From NCBI RefSeq assembly GCF_031199965.1, contig NZ_CP133605.1, forward strand, positions 5,313,001 through 5,377,000: 64,000 nt of DNA, given 5' to 3'. Every line of letters starts with the position of its first letter. The stretch's first letter is position 1. The stretch is from Paenibacillus sp. D2_2 (GTDB taxonomy: Bacteria; Bacillota; Bacilli; Paenibacillales; Paenibacillaceae). The notes beneath the pieces were generated by a model. It made no database searches and was not told where the DNA came from. It saw nothing but the letters and a program-made list of their open reading frames with translations. Of the stretch, positions 10,541 to 20,949 are shown piece after piece. A program made the position numbers and the translations under genes.

Positions 10541-10619
10541 ACGGAACTAGGAGACGCTATTCAGCCTGATTGAAGGGATTCGAGCCTTATTCAATCCAAA
10601 TAGTGTACCTGAGTTCCGT
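10541..10619. repeat. 79-bp two-tiered hairpin element between convergent genes
   Basis: Imperfect inverted repeat with arms ACGGAACTAGGAGACGCTATT-like at 10541-10561 and its partner AATAGTGTACCTGAGTTCCG at 10599 onward. It encloses a second hairpin, GATTGAA / TTCAATC, at 10568-10596. There is no T-run and no reading frame. It sits between the convergent xyloglucanase and cydC genes. The form resembles intergenic palindromic repeats scattered in Paenibacillus genomes, but no second copy exists in this window. Confidence 0.55.
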
Positions 10620-10667
10620 TAGATTTATTAAACCGATTATTTTTGCCTTAATAGCGGCCCCATAGCA

Positions 10668-12428
10668 TTATTCTCCAAGACGAATTGGCCGATCCAAATG
10701 ATACAGATTGCGGTATCGTGGCTCGCGCTCCATCAATTCAGCATGAGTCCCACGCATGATAATACGACCATGCTCCATGAATATGATCTCATCCATCTGT
10801 TCCGCACCAACTAGGTGATGTGTCACCCAGATCAGCGATTTGCCAGCTGTCGCTTGGAAAATCGTAGACAGTAGCGCCCGCTCAGTCCGAGGATCCAGCC
10901 CTACCGTAGGCTCATCAAGAATGAGTACAGGTGTATTCTGCAGTAACACCCTAGCCAGCGCGATACGTTGTCGCTCCCCACCCGAGAAGCGCTGTCCCGT
11001 CTCGCGCATCGGTGTATTCAGCCCTTCCGGAAGTGAAGCGATCAATTCACCCATTCGCGCCTGTTCAGCGGCGCGCAGAATTTCTTCCTCGCTGGCCTCC
11101 GGACGGCCAAGCAAAATATTGTTCGCTACTGTTGTATCGAACAGATGAGGGCTTTGATTCAATACGGAGATTAGTCCTGGAATCTCCTCGCCATAATCCA
11201 CGGCTGCTCGATTATTAATCAAGACCGAACCATCCGTCGGTGCCAGAGCCCCCTGGATCAGCTTCAGCAACGTCGATTTACCTGCACCACTGCGACCAAT
11301 CACGGCGATTCGCTTACCTTGAGGTATATCAATCGATACGCCTTCTACGGAATTGGCTCCCTCTTCTTCGTAAGCAAATTTAACATGCTCCAGCCTCAAG
11401 TGGGCTCGCTCAGCCGGTTGACTTAGTTTATTCTTCGAAATCCCCTCTAAGCCGACGTCTCCTTGGCCCTCGATCCGCTTCAGCCGCTCCAGCGACTCTT
11501 TATACTCGGGGATTCGCTCCACTGCATCCGCTACCGGTAGAAAAGCATCTGCCAGCGGGAATACGACGAGCACGAAAGCCGCGATTAAGGTAGGATCAAT
11601 GTGTCCAGACGCCGCTTGGCCACTAGACCAATAGATCATGGCGACTGCGGCAAGGCCAATGACGAGCTGGCCGATTAGCCCTCTCCATCTCGACCAGACA
11701 TGCAGCTTGCGCTCCTTGTTGGCAACGGTCGCTTCAGCCCGTTCATAATCGGCTAGAAAATCATGATGCCGACCGCTGATGACCCAATCACCGATCCCCA
11801 TAACCGCATCTGTCAGCTTCTGATAGAGCCCGTTGCGCTCGCGTTTGACTTCGGCATTCGTTCTCTGCGTCAGTTTCAAAGAGATATAAGGAAGCACGAC
11901 AATAAGAATTAATATATACAGTGCGACCAAGAGAGCAAACACCACATCGAATACACCCAGACCTACAACGACAGCAGCATATAAGACGATGGCTATTAGG
12001 CTCGGGAACACAGTACGAATGTATACGTTCTGAAGCTGTTCAATGTCATCGGCTAGCGCTCCGAGAATATCGCCTGTCCGGTAGCGCGAACGGATGAATA
12101 GGGCTTGCGGCTCCAGTACGCGATACAAACGAACCCGCATCCGCGACAAAATGCGCAGCACCGCATCATGGCCAACCAATCGCTCCACATAATGGATGAC
12201 AGACCGTCCAATACCGAATGCCCGTACACCGACGATAGGAACATACACAAGTAGAACATTGTAAGGCATTGTAGATGATTTCGTGATCAGGTAACCCGAA
12301 GTAAACATCAGCATTGATGCAGATAGAAGGGTCAGGATCCCCAGAATCAAGTACAAAGCAAAACGGCCGCTATAGAGGCGAAAATACGGCGTGATCCAAC
12401 CTTTTCCCGAAAGATTATCCTTCATCAT
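10668..12428 (-). CDS. cydC: CydC subunit of the CydDC ABC exporter
   Basis: A 586-residue half-transporter, N-terminal membrane domain (about residues 1-310) then ATPase. It works with CydD to export thiols (glutathione/cysteine class in characterised systems) needed for assembly of cytochrome bd. Walker A is AVIGRSGAGKSTLLKLIQG, the signature RFSGGERQRIALARVLL and Walker B VLILDEPTVGLD. The membrane-domain segment HYVERLVGHDAVLRILSRMR is typical of CydC. It overlaps the cydD end by 14 bases and is the last gene of the cydABDC operon. It is intact, unlike its partner cydD. Confidence 0.9.
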   Translation of the reverse strand: MMKDNLSGKGWITPYFRLYSGRFALYLILGILTLLSASMLMFTSGYLITKSSTMPYNVLLVYVPIVGVRAFGIGRSVIHYVERLVGHDAVLRILSRMRVRLYRVLEPQALFIRSRYRTGDILGALADDIEQLQNVYIRTVFPSLIAIVLYAAVVVGLGVFDVVFALLVALYILILIVVLPYISLKLTQRTNAEVKRERNGLYQKLTDAVMGIGDWVISGRHHDFLADYERAEATVANKERKLHVWSRWRGLIGQLVIGLAAVAMIYWSSGQAASGHIDPTLIAAFVLVVFPLADAFLPVADAVERIPEYKESLERLKRIEGQGDVGLEGISKNKLSQPAERAHLRLEHVKFAYEEEGANSVEGVSIDIPQGKRIAVIGRSGAGKSTLLKLIQGALAPTDGSVLINNRAAVDYGEEIPGLISVLNQSPHLFDTTVANNILLGRPEASEEEILRAAEQARMGELIASLPEGLNTPMRETGQRFSGGERQRIALARVLLQNTPVLILDEPTVGLDPRTERALLSTIFQATAGKSLIWVTHHLVGAEQMDEIIFMEHGRIIMRGTHAELMEREPRYRNLYHLDRPIRLGE

Positions 12429-14156
12429 ATCCCTCCTGCTGCGAAACCATCAGTTGATAGAAAGCTCCCTTGCCTTCTATTAACTGTTCTGGTGTGCCGT
12501 ACTCTGCAACACGCCCCTTCTCCATAACGACAACACGATCCATATCCTGCATCCAGTGCAGGCGATGTGTAGCTAAAATGACCAATTTATGTTCAAACAG
12601 AGGGAGCATCGTCTCCTTCAGTTCATATTCGGTCTCGATATCTAGATGAGCCGTTGGTTCATCTAGAAGAATAATCGGCCGCTCGCTGAGCAAGGCCCGG
12701 GCCAATGCTACGCGCTGCTCTTGACCGCCGCTCAACGGCCTTCCCCCGCCGCCAATAGGCTCATCCAGCCCAAGTGGTAAGCTATCGATCAAGCCTCCGA
12801 GCCCTGTCGCTTCAGCCGCCTTGGCCGCATCCTCTATCGATGCTTCTGGTCTGTTGAAGCGAATATTATCAGCCAAGCTGCTGCTGAAAATATACGGCTT
12901 CTGCGGAATATACGTAATCAAGTCCCTCCACCCGGAGGCACCAAGATCTCCTAATGTACAGCCATTGAGCTCAAATGTCCCCGAGGTCGGACGTAGAATC
13001 CGCCCAGAACATCAATCAGCGTGGATTTACCGGCTCCACTCTCGCCGATAATACCTATTTTGCCTATGCCGCCGAACGTCACATTCACGTCTTCCAGAGA
13101 TGCGCGGCCCGCCTCTTCATACTTCAAACCAATCGAATGGAGAATCAGCTGACTCTCTGGCTTCCAACTAAAATCGGCATCTGCAGGAACAACCGCCGCT
13201 TTAGCGGATTCCTGCTCCGCTTCTTTAATAATACTGTCCATCGCTTCTCCAGCTTCCTTGCCGTCAAGCGTCGCATGATAATCCGCACCGACCATGCGCA
13301 CAGGCAGGAAGTATTCCGGCGCAAGAATCAGCACCGTCAAGCCGGTTAGCAAGGTCATTCGCCCATCGATAAGCCTTAGGCCAAGGCTTACGGCAACCGA
13401 AGCAACCGACAGCATGGTAAAGAAATCGAGCGCGAATGAAGATAGAAACGCTACACGAAGCGTCCGCATCGTCGCTGAGCGATAAGAATTGCTAACCCGA
13501 TCGATCGAATCAATATGCGTTCTGCTGCGTCCAAGGAATTTGAGCGTCTCCAGTCCACGCAGCGAATCTACGAAATGATTCGATAGCATCCGATAAGACT
13601 CCCATTGACGATCCATCTGCTTGCGAGCTGCAAGCCCGATCAAGATCATAAAGATAATCAGAATCGGCATCGTCACAGTCAAGATAATCCCGGAGGTTAT
13701 ATCCAATGTAAATACATAGGCTAGGATCAGAATCGGTGTAATTCCTGTAGCCAACATCCGTGGCAAGAATAGCTCCAGATATTTACGGAACTTGGCGATC
13801 CCCTCAAGGATCAATGTCACCAAGTTACCTGTCCCTTCGCGGCCGACAAACCGCGGCCCAAGCTCGAATAGCTTGGACAGTACCTGTTCCCGCAGAGAAC
13901 TACCAGTCTCCTCAGCAAAACGGAAGGCAAGCTTCTGCTCAGCCAGTCCACATAACTGCCGCACCAGAAAAGCAAACAGGAACAAGCCAACTGTTCCGGC
14001 CTGTTCCTGTAACTTGGCGCCGGCAAACAGAGCGGATACCGCCTCCGCAAGCCATTTTGCCTGCAATATAATCGCTATCGTCTGAATAAAGGTCAAGCCG
14101 GCCATTAAGCATAAGACCGGCTTGATTCCTTTGAACTTCATTAGTCCCTTACCCAT
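12415..14156 (-). pseudogene. cydD: CydD subunit of the CydDC ABC exporter, frameshifted
   Basis: About 580 residues when repaired. The membrane domain (about 1-320, with WLAEAVSALFAG and RFVGREGTGNLVTLILEGI) precedes an ATPase with Walker A GIIGESGAGKSTLIDVLGGF. One base is missing at about 12996, right after GGF. As read, the protein ends at VRPRGHLSSMAVH; the restored frame reads LRPTSGTFELNGCTLGDLG and joins ITYIPQKPYIFSSSLADNIR, the signature RPLSGGQEQRVALARALL and Walker B IILLDEPTAHLD. The start codon shares one base with the cydB stop (TAATG). It is the heterodimer partner of CydC. Confidence 0.88.
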
Positions 14157-15169
14157 TAGTATTCCAAATGCTCCTTCTCATGAACACGCTTATGGAAAAC
14201 GAAATAACTCCAAATTTGATAACCCAATACGAATGGTAGCAGCGACAATGCCACGATCGTCATGACCTTCAGCGAATAGTTCCCGGAAGATGCGTTATAG
14301 ACCGTCAGCGAGAAAGTCTCACTGATCGAGCTGACCATGACGCGCGGGAATAAACCAACGAACACGCCGGAGATCGAGAGAGCGATCAATGTCCCTGTCA
14401 TACCAAACGCCCAGCCGTCTCTCTGCTTGGAGATGAACCATCCAGCCAAGAGGAAGGCAACAAGGCCAACGACAGCGAGCAGGGTAAGCGGCAAGCCGCG
14501 AACTTCAAATACATCTGTCTGGAAGTAAGTCATGACTGCAAAAATAACAAACAATGCAGCCAGAGGAATCAACATTGTCTTAGCCAGCTTACGAGCCCGC
14601 TTCTGCAGATCCCCTGTTGTCCGCAACGAAGCGAACAGCAGACCATGTACCAAACATAGCACAACTACCGTAATTCCGCCAACCAATGTATACAGGTTGA
14701 CCATATCGAACAATCCAGCCTTCATTTCCATATCTCCGTCAATCGGCAAGCCCTTAATCAAACCGGAGAATACGACGCCGAGTAGGAACGGAGGTAGCAG
14801 ACTACCGAGAAAAATCGACATATCCCAAGCCGACTTCCATTTGGTGTTATCCACCTTACCGCGGAATTCAAACGCTACGCCACGGGCGATGAGTGCGAGC
14901 AGCAATACGACCAACGGAGTATAGTAACCGCTGAACATCGTCGCATACCAGTTCGGAAATGCTGCGAACATTGCGCCGCCGGCTGTAAGCAGCCAGACTT
15001 CGTTAGCATCCCAGAATGGACCGATCGAATTAATCAGCACCCGGCGTTCCATATCATTCTTGGCCAGAAAACGGGTACTCATACCAATACCGAAGTCAAA
15101 GCCCTCCAGGAAGAAAAAGCCGATGAACAATACGGCGACCAATACAAACCAAAGCTCACTAAGAGACAT
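14156..15169 (-). CDS. cydB: Cytochrome bd quinol oxidase subunit II
   Basis: A 337-residue membrane protein, very close to the length of B. subtilis CydB. It begins MSLSELWFVLVAVLFIGFFF and has LEGFDFGIGM, the usual N-terminal signature; DANEVWLLTAGGAMFAAFPNWY follows at about residues 54-75. The ATG at 15169 follows AAGGAGGGATACC; an upstream in-frame ATG at 15226 lies inside cydA and has no such site. The start overlaps cydA by 11 bases. With CydA it forms the high-affinity, non-pumping menaquinol oxidase used at low oxygen. Confidence 0.94.
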   Translation of the reverse strand: MSLSELWFVLVAVLFIGFFFLEGFDFGIGMSTRFLAKNDMERRVLINSIGPFWDANEVWLLTAGGAMFAAFPNWYATMFSGYYTPLVVLLLALIARGVAFEFRGKVDNTKWKSAWDMSIFLGSLLPPFLLGVVFSGLIKGLPIDGDMEMKAGLFDMVNLYTLVGGITVVVLCLVHGLLFASLRTTGDLQKRARKLAKTMLIPLAALFVIFAVMTYFQTDVFEVRGLPLTLLAVVGLVAFLLAGWFISKQRDGWAFGMTGTLIALSISGVFVGLFPRVMVSSISETFSLTVYNASSGNYSLKVMTIVALSLLPFVLGYQIWSYFVFHKRVHEKEHLEY

Positions 15170-16558
15170 GGTATCCCTCCTTAGAGAATGGATCGATCGA
15201 ATGGCTATCATCGATACCCTCAGCATAAGGGCCTTTTTTAATAACCTTCACGAACAGATAGACCATCGAAATAGCAAGTATAGTGAAAATAGCGGTAAAT
15301 GCAATGATCGAGAACAGAAGCTGTCCCGAAGTTACGCTCGGCGAGACACTATCCTGCGTCTGCATTAACCCGAATACCGTCCACGGCTGACGACCGAACT
15401 CTGTCATCACCCATCCTGCCGTATTTGCGATAAATGGAAGTGAAATCGACCATAGCATAAATCTATAGAACCAAGTATTTTTGTTATCCAATTTTTTGCG
15501 CCATGCCAGATATGCCCCGTATAGCGACAGCACAATCATCAACGACCCTGCCGCTACCATGATGCGGAAGCTCCAGAATGTAGTACGCACCGGTGGAATG
15601 TAATCCCCAGGGCCATATGTTTGTTCATACTCCGCTTGCAACTCGTTCATCCCTTTAACTTCACCGGAGAAGCTACTGTAAGACAGGAAGCTGAGCAAAT
15701 ACGGAATTTGAATTTCAAAAGAATTTTCACCCGTTTTCGGGTTGATATGAGCATACACCGTCCACGGAGCAGGGTCACCACTCTTACCCCACAATCCCTC
15801 GGAGGCAGCCATTTTCATAGGCTGAGTCTTAACCAGATACTGCGCTTGTTGGTGACCGTACAGAGCCGTTCCTATGGAAGTAATCAACCCAACGATAACA
15901 GCAAGCTTAAATGATCTCTTGAAGAAATCAACATCTTTACGACGCAACAGCTTATAAGCACTTATGCCTGCAATCAGGAAAGCGGCTGTTGAAAATGCAC
16001 CCAGCACGGTGTGAGGGAATTCAACCAACAACTGACCATTGGTGATCAAGGCGAAGAAATCATTCATTTCTGCACGTCCATTGTTCATTTCAAAACCAAC
16101 CGGATGTTGCATAAATGAGTTTGCTGCCAGAATCCAGAAGGCCGATACAGTCGTTCCAATTGCGACGAGCCATATGCAGAGCAAGTGAACTCGCTTCGAC
16201 AATCTATCCCACCCGAAGATCCATAGTCCGAGGAAGGTGGACTCCATAAAGAAGGCAAATAAAGCTTCCACCGCAAGCGGTGCGCCAAATACGTCACCGA
16301 CAAAACGTGAATAGTCGGACCAGTTCATTCCAAACTGGAATTCCTGAATAATCCCGGTAACAACACCTACAGCAAAGTTAATGAGGAACAGCTTGCCCAG
16401 AATTTTGCCATGCGCTTGTATTCTTCTTTGCCCTTGACTACGTACATCGTCTCCATGATCGCGATCAGGAGAGCCAGACCGATAGACACCGGAACGAAGA
16501 AGAAGTGAAAAATTGTCGTCACCGCAAACTGAAGTCGTGCAAGCACTAACGGATCCAT
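15159..16558 (-). pseudogene. cydA: Cytochrome bd quinol oxidase subunit I, frameshifted
   Basis: About 466 residues when repaired. The N-terminus MDPLVLARLQFAVTTIFHFF carries the haem-ligand histidine H18. The rest holds NSFMQHPVGFEM and GRQPWTVFGLMQTQDSVS, with the short Q-loop typical of Firmicutes. A run of three C at 16396-16398 (GGG on the coding strand) should be four: as read the protein ends at KFWASCSSLTLL, while the repaired frame reads KFWGKLFLINFAVGVVTGI and continues unbroken. It is the first gene of cydABDC and carries haems b558, b595 and d. It lies behind a cluster of Rex/Fnr-like operators. Confidence 0.9.
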
Positions 16559-16597
16559 AATTTTTCTTCCCTACTTTCTTTCATTCAATTTTAACTA

Positions 16598-16681
16598 ATG
16601 TGAATTCTATCACGGAAAAATGAAAGTGAACGTTCAAAATTTAATAATTTTGTGACGAGAATCACATGATAAATATCACAA
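16598..16681 (-). promoter_or_regulatory. Three Rex/Fnr-type operators upstream of cydABDC
   Basis: Three palindromes of the TTGTGA-N6-TCACAA class lie 40-123 bases upstream of cydA. On the plus strand they read TGTGAATTCTATCACG (16600-16615), TTGTGACGAGAATCACAT (16650-16667) and ACATGATAAATATCACAA (16663-16680), the last two overlapping. The redox repressor Rex uses this half-site in Gram-positives, and several Rex sites are known in front of B. subtilis cydA. Fnr uses a similar TGTGA-N6-TCACA, so the two cannot be told apart here. Confidence 0.65.
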
Positions 16682-16785
16682 AAGAAATTTTATCGCGTAA
16701 ACGCAGTAATGACGCGGGTTTTGGGACTCTCTCCCAAATTGTGAAACTTTTTTGTCTGAGCATAATGTTCCTGCAATGTGATTCA

Positions 16786-16825
16786 TAAAAACGGGTGAAT
16801 CAGCTGTACAAGCTCTCATCACCCG
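16786..16825 (-). terminator. Terminator after the ABC exporter permease
   Basis: On the minus strand CGGGTGA / TCACCCG enclosing AGCTTGTACAGCT, followed by TTTTTATG. Confidence 0.8.
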
Positions 16826-16840
16826 ACTCATTATTCAAAA

Positions 16841-18511
16841 CTATTCTATACCCGCCCTACGAATAAATCTGCCAAATAGCTTACGGTTCGGGTGCCATAC
16901 AAAGAAATTAAGCACAATCAACAGTAGCGTATAAATATATACCCCATAATGGATTTGGGTCATAACCAAGTGTAGAACTCCAAACCCTCCCAGCAACAGC
17001 ATTAACGGAAGAGTCTTCATCCCTTCACTTTGTACTGCTTCAAAGGGACGTGTGAAGGGTAAATTGCTATTCAGTAAGAAACAACAAATCGCCGTATACA
17101 ACAACATCCCTAGTCCAGCTGTAATCAAATCCGGAATAATGACGGCCCCGAATAAGAAGCAAAATATGATGCATTGCAAAATGAACAACGGCATGATCAA
17201 GCGGACAAATGCAGCAATTAAAGTCCCTCTGTATACTTGTACATAGTCGCTGATCGGCAATGCTTTATATATCCAAGAGGCTTTATATTTGCTGGAATAC
17301 TGCAGCATCATGATGATTGTAGAGATCATCGCCCCGGAAAAATAAATGAACAGATATTTCTCTGTCCCCCGAAGCTCTGAGATCCCACTCCCCATCCCGG
17401 GGCCTAAGAGAAATATAAACGGGAAAATGATCGAAAACCCTAGCATAGGATAAACTTTAAGTTTAAAATCCCGTTCATTCCCCATCATGGACCAAGCCAA
17501 GCGGAAGAATCCGCGTTCCTGCGGGCTTGGACAAAATATACGGGACAGCCAATAAGGCAGTCGTCCCCTTCCCCTAGCAGGTCGTCCGCCGGGATCGGCC
17601 AGCTTCTGTAAGTGGCGTTCCATCGAAGGCATCAGCCGGATATAGATCATGAATGCAAGGACCGGAAGAATGAGTCCAGATAAGGAGAATACCGTGAATA
17701 TCAAATCCCCGTTGCGATGAAGCACGCTCTCAAACGGTGCCGCGAACCATACCGGTATGATATAGAACTGGTACCATTTCGGCTGGAACTTTACATGCAT
17801 ATCGATAAGATTAAACATCCGGGATAACAATTGATACCCTATTGTCATTCCGATCGTAAGTCCAATCTGAACATAATTGATAATATCCTTCAGCTTCTCG
17901 CCATCGAAAAATTTAAGCACGGTTAAATAGATCAGCGCAGTGAGAGCTACGATAAGCAAATCCATAAAGATTAGTTCGATCACGAATATCAGGAAAAATA
18001 ATATCCCGTGCTTAATCAACCCGGTAACGAGTGGTATTGAGGCAATCGCCCCCGTTAGCATGAGCAAATAGATACAAACATGCAGCGCCTTGGCCATCGC
18101 CAATGTCCGACGATGAACAGGCTTGGTCGCTAGTATATTACGATCCCGGATATCTAGCAGTACAGATGAAAAGTCAGAAATCAGTGAAGTCATAATGATA
18201 AACATCAGAACACCGAAGGTCAGGCTCATTTGGAAAAAGTAGTCATCCCCGATCCACATGAAAACGGAGCATAATGCACCATAAATAGCGTAGACCCATA
18301 ACGAACGCATAAACTGATTTCGCTCGTCCATGGCCGAACTATCGCTCGACTGCTTCGACTTGCCTACAATCGTAGGAACCCTCCGGGCATCCATCGTCAG
18401 CTTCACCTGTAAGATACGTCTCATAACAGGATAATCGATACCTAGACGGGAAAATATACCTTGAAAGCGATCAAGTAGTCGCAAGGACCTTGGCTCATAC
18501 ATCCGCCTCAC
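16841..18511 (-). CDS. ABC exporter permease (ABC-2-like, about 12 membrane segments)
   Basis: A 556-residue polytopic membrane protein with many hydrophobic segments in two halves separated by a basic loop (GGRPARGRGRLPYWLSRI, about residues 315-332). It overlaps the start region of nothing else downstream, and its own start overlaps the upstream ATPase gene by 17 bases, so the two are made together. It resembles the large putative ABC exporter permeases of Bacillus and Paenibacillus. The substrate is unknown; nothing in the sequence or neighbours indicates one. Confidence 0.75.
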   Translation of the reverse strand: MRRMYEPRSLRLLDRFQGIFSRLGIDYPVMRRILQVKLTMDARRVPTIVGKSKQSSDSSAMDERNQFMRSLWVYAIYGALCSVFMWIGDDYFFQMSLTFGVLMFIIMTSLISDFSSVLLDIRDRNILATKPVHRRTLAMAKALHVCIYLLMLTGAIASIPLVTGLIKHGILFFLIFVIELIFMDLLIVALTALIYLTVLKFFDGEKLKDIINYVQIGLTIGMTIGYQLLSRMFNLIDMHVKFQPKWYQFYIIPVWFAAPFESVLHRNGDLIFTVFSLSGLILPVLAFMIYIRLMPSMERHLQKLADPGGRPARGRGRLPYWLSRIFCPSPQERGFFRLAWSMMGNERDFKLKVYPMLGFSIIFPFIFLLGPGMGSGISELRGTEKYLFIYFSGAMISTIIMMLQYSSKYKASWIYKALPISDYVQVYRGTLIAAFVRLIMPLFILQCIIFCFLFGAVIIPDLITAGLGMLLYTAICCFLLNSNLPFTRPFEAVQSEGMKTLPLMLLLGGFGVLHLVMTQIHYGVYIYTLLLIVLNFFVWHPNRKLFGRFIRRAGIE

Positions 18512-19289
18512 CTCTCACAATGGCTACGAATTGCTCGGCGATCTGCTTGTGCTCATTAAAGCCAGTCAATTGATTGAAGATTTGCTCCAGCGAACCCTCC
18601 TGACTCTTCCCCTTCAGCTCTTCAAAGCTGCCGTCCGCAACAACTCGTCCGCCGTCGAGCAGAATAATGCGATTGCTGATCTTCTCCACCACATCCATCA
18701 TATGCGAGGAATAAAAGATCGTCTTACCCGAAGCCGCCAGCAGAGCCAAAATCTCCTTCACTACCATAACACTGTTGGCGTCAAGACCGCTGAGCGGCTC
18801 ATCGAGAAACAGAATATCCGGATTATGCAGCAGGCTAGATATAATCAGTACTTTCTGTTTCATCCCCTTGGAGAATGATGCGATACGCTGATTGAACACC
18901 TGCTCCAGCCCGAAGCGATCCATCAATTTCCGCGCCTTATATTCCGCTTCATCCATCGATAAACCATACAACTCGCCAATAAAGGTCAAATATTCCCGAG
19001 CTGTTAGCGTATCGTACATCTCCGCGACCTCCGGTACATAACCGATTCTACGTTTATACTCTACATCCCCAGTGTCAGGGCTCTGGCCCATAATACTGAC
19101 ATCACCTGAATATTCGCCGACAAGGCCAAGCATGATCTTCACCGTCGTGCTCTTCCCCGCCCCATTCGGTCCAATGTACCCGATAATTTGCCCAGGGTAT
19201 ACATCCAGATCAACCCCGTTAAGTACGTAACGATCCCCATAGCGCTTACGTAAATCGCGAATCGTTATGATCGGCTTTCCACTGTTCAT
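18495..19289 (-). CDS. ABC exporter ATP-binding protein
   Basis: A 264-residue ATPase with Walker A IGPNGAGKSTTVKIMLGL, signature SFSKGMKQKVLIISSLL, Walker B ILFLDEPLSGLD and H-loop FYSSHMMDVVEK. This is the CcmA/NatA-like type that drives ABC-2 permeases. A GTG lies one codon upstream, but the ATG at 19289 has the better spacing to AAGGAG. Downstream it overlaps the permease gene by 17 bases. The substrate is unknown. Confidence 0.85.
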   Translation of the reverse strand: MNSGKPIITIRDLRKRYGDRYVLNGVDLDVYPGQIIGYIGPNGAGKSTTVKIMLGLVGEYSGDVSIMGQSPDTGDVEYKRRIGYVPEVAEMYDTLTAREYLTFIGELYGLSMDEAEYKARKLMDRFGLEQVFNQRIASFSKGMKQKVLIISSLLHNPDILFLDEPLSGLDANSVMVVKEILALLAASGKTIFYSSHMMDVVEKISNRIILLDGGRVVADGSFEELKGKSQEGSLEQIFNQLTGFNEHKQIAEQFVAIVRGEADV

Positions 19290-19416
19290 CACTTCATCTC
19301 CTTAAACCGGATTAGAGGATAGCTCCATTTTAGTAATTATGTTCGAATATATGTTTTTGTTCCAATATACCATGACTTTGGAAGGTTTTCAGTTACCGTT
19401 GGGTGGATATACAGCA

Positions 19417-19446
19417 AAGAACCGCCAACAATTATCGGCGGTTCTT
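19417..19446 (-). terminator. Probable terminator after katA
   Basis: Perfect ten-base stem AAGAACCGCC / GGCGGTTCTT with a ten-base loop. The downstream T-run on the minus strand is short (TTCTTTGC), so termination may be partial. Confidence 0.6.
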
Positions 19447-19491
19447 CTCGATTCTAATATTGATTCATTAATATAATAGATTCTATCTGTA

Positions 19492-20949
19492 CTATTTCCC
19501 CTGAGGCATAAATCCACTAATATCAATGCCCAGCTCCTGGGCCAGACGCATGCCATATCCACTGTCAGCACGGAAGAAATTACAGATCGCCCGTAATTGA
19601 ATCTGCTCATTCGTCTGGCGCAGGTCACTCACCAGATTAGAGATCAGATGGTTCTGCTCCTCAGCTGTGAAGCTGCGGTAAAGTTCTCCGACCTGCGTGA
19701 AGTCATCAGTCTTGGCAATCCGTTCCCGTCCGACCTGACCATGAAGCGGCGCTACGCTGTCCTGGTATTCGGACGCTTCCTTAGGGCTGTCCTCGAAGCT
19801 GTTCGGTTCATAGTTGACAGGTGAAGGATCCTGTTTCACATTCATTAAGCCGTCACGCTGATGGTTACGTACTGGAGCATACGGGCAATTCACCGGAATT
19901 TGCAAATAGTTGGCTCCAAGACGATAACGCTGGGTATCTGGATAAGAGAACAGACGCCCTTGCAGCAGCTTATCCTCAGAAGGCTCAATTCCCGGCACGA
20001 GTACACTCGGTGAGAAGGCAGCCTGCTCTACTTCAGCAAAATAATTGACCGGATTCTGGTTCAACATCATCGTGCCGATCTTAACGAGTGGGTAATGATC
20101 CTCCGGCCATACCTTGGTAGGATCAAGTGGGTCGAAGCCCCAACGGTCCAAATCCTCCACCGGCATCAACTGTACATTTAGTTCCCACTGCGGGAAATCC
20201 CCTTGTTCAATATGATCGTGCAGATCACGGGTCGCATGGTTGAAGTCACGTCCTTGTACCTCCTGAACCTCTGCGGCCGACAGATTTCTTACACCTTGCT
20301 TCGATCTCCACGTATACTTCACATACGTCATCTTGCCCTCAGCATTGATCCATTTAAAAGCGTGGACGCCGAACCCATCCATCTGCCGGTAGTTGGCTGG
20401 AGTTCCGTTATCCGAGAACAGCCAGGTCATCATATGCGTCGATTCTGTCGATAAGGTCATGAAGTCCCAGTAACGAGCCGGGTCTTGAATATTTGTATTT
20501 GGTGCCGGCTTCAACGAATGGACCATATCCGGAAATTTGATCGCATCACGGATGAAGAAGACCGGAAGATGGTTCCCGACTAGATCATAATTCCCTTCCT
20601 CCGTATAGAACTTAACAGCGAAGCCCCGTGGATCACGGGCGGTCTCCGGTGAGCCTGTGCCATGAATTACTGTAGAGAAACGGACGAATACTGGTGTCTC
20701 CCGGCCAACCTCTTGCAGGAAATGAGCTTTCGTATACTTAGACATGCTCTGTTCTGTCAAAAATACGCCGTGCGCACCCGCCCCCCGTGCATGAACGACA
20801 CGTTCCGGGATGCGTTCACGATCGAAATGTCCCAACTTCTCCAGCAGATGATAATCCTCGAGCAATGTCGGCCCGCTCTGTCCTGCTGTACGTGAATTCT
20901 GATTATCACCAACTGGTGCACCATGATTTGTCGTTAATCGGTTATTCAT
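19492..20949 (-). CDS. katA: Catalase, monofunctional haem type (KatA)
   Basis: A 485-residue clade-3 catalase that breaks down hydrogen peroxide in the cytoplasm. The catalytic histidine is H53 in RIPERVVHARGAGAHGVF, the distal asparagine lies in DLVGNHLPVFFIRDAIKF, and the proximal haem tyrosine in RLFSYPDTQRYRLGANY. Length matches B. subtilis KatA. It is monocistronic, with a hairpin after the stop, and is divergent from an ABC exporter. PerR usually controls this gene; a weak PerR/Fur-like palindrome lies at 21148-21165, closer to the divergent gene. Confidence 0.95.
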   Translation of the reverse strand: MNNRLTTNHGAPVGDNQNSRTAGQSGPTLLEDYHLLEKLGHFDRERIPERVVHARGAGAHGVFLTEQSMSKYTKAHFLQEVGRETPVFVRFSTVIHGTGSPETARDPRGFAVKFYTEEGNYDLVGNHLPVFFIRDAIKFPDMVHSLKPAPNTNIQDPARYWDFMTLSTESTHMMTWLFSDNGTPANYRQMDGFGVHAFKWINAEGKMTYVKYTWRSKQGVRNLSAAEVQEVQGRDFNHATRDLHDHIEQGDFPQWELNVQLMPVEDLDRWGFDPLDPTKVWPEDHYPLVKIGTMMLNQNPVNYFAEVEQAAFSPSVLVPGIEPSEDKLLQGRLFSYPDTQRYRLGANYLQIPVNCPYAPVRNHQRDGLMNVKQDPSPVNYEPNSFEDSPKEASEYQDSVAPLHGQVGRERIAKTDDFTQVGELYRSFTAEEQNHLISNLVSDLRQTNEQIQLRAICNFFRADSGYGMRLAQELGIDISGFMPQGK

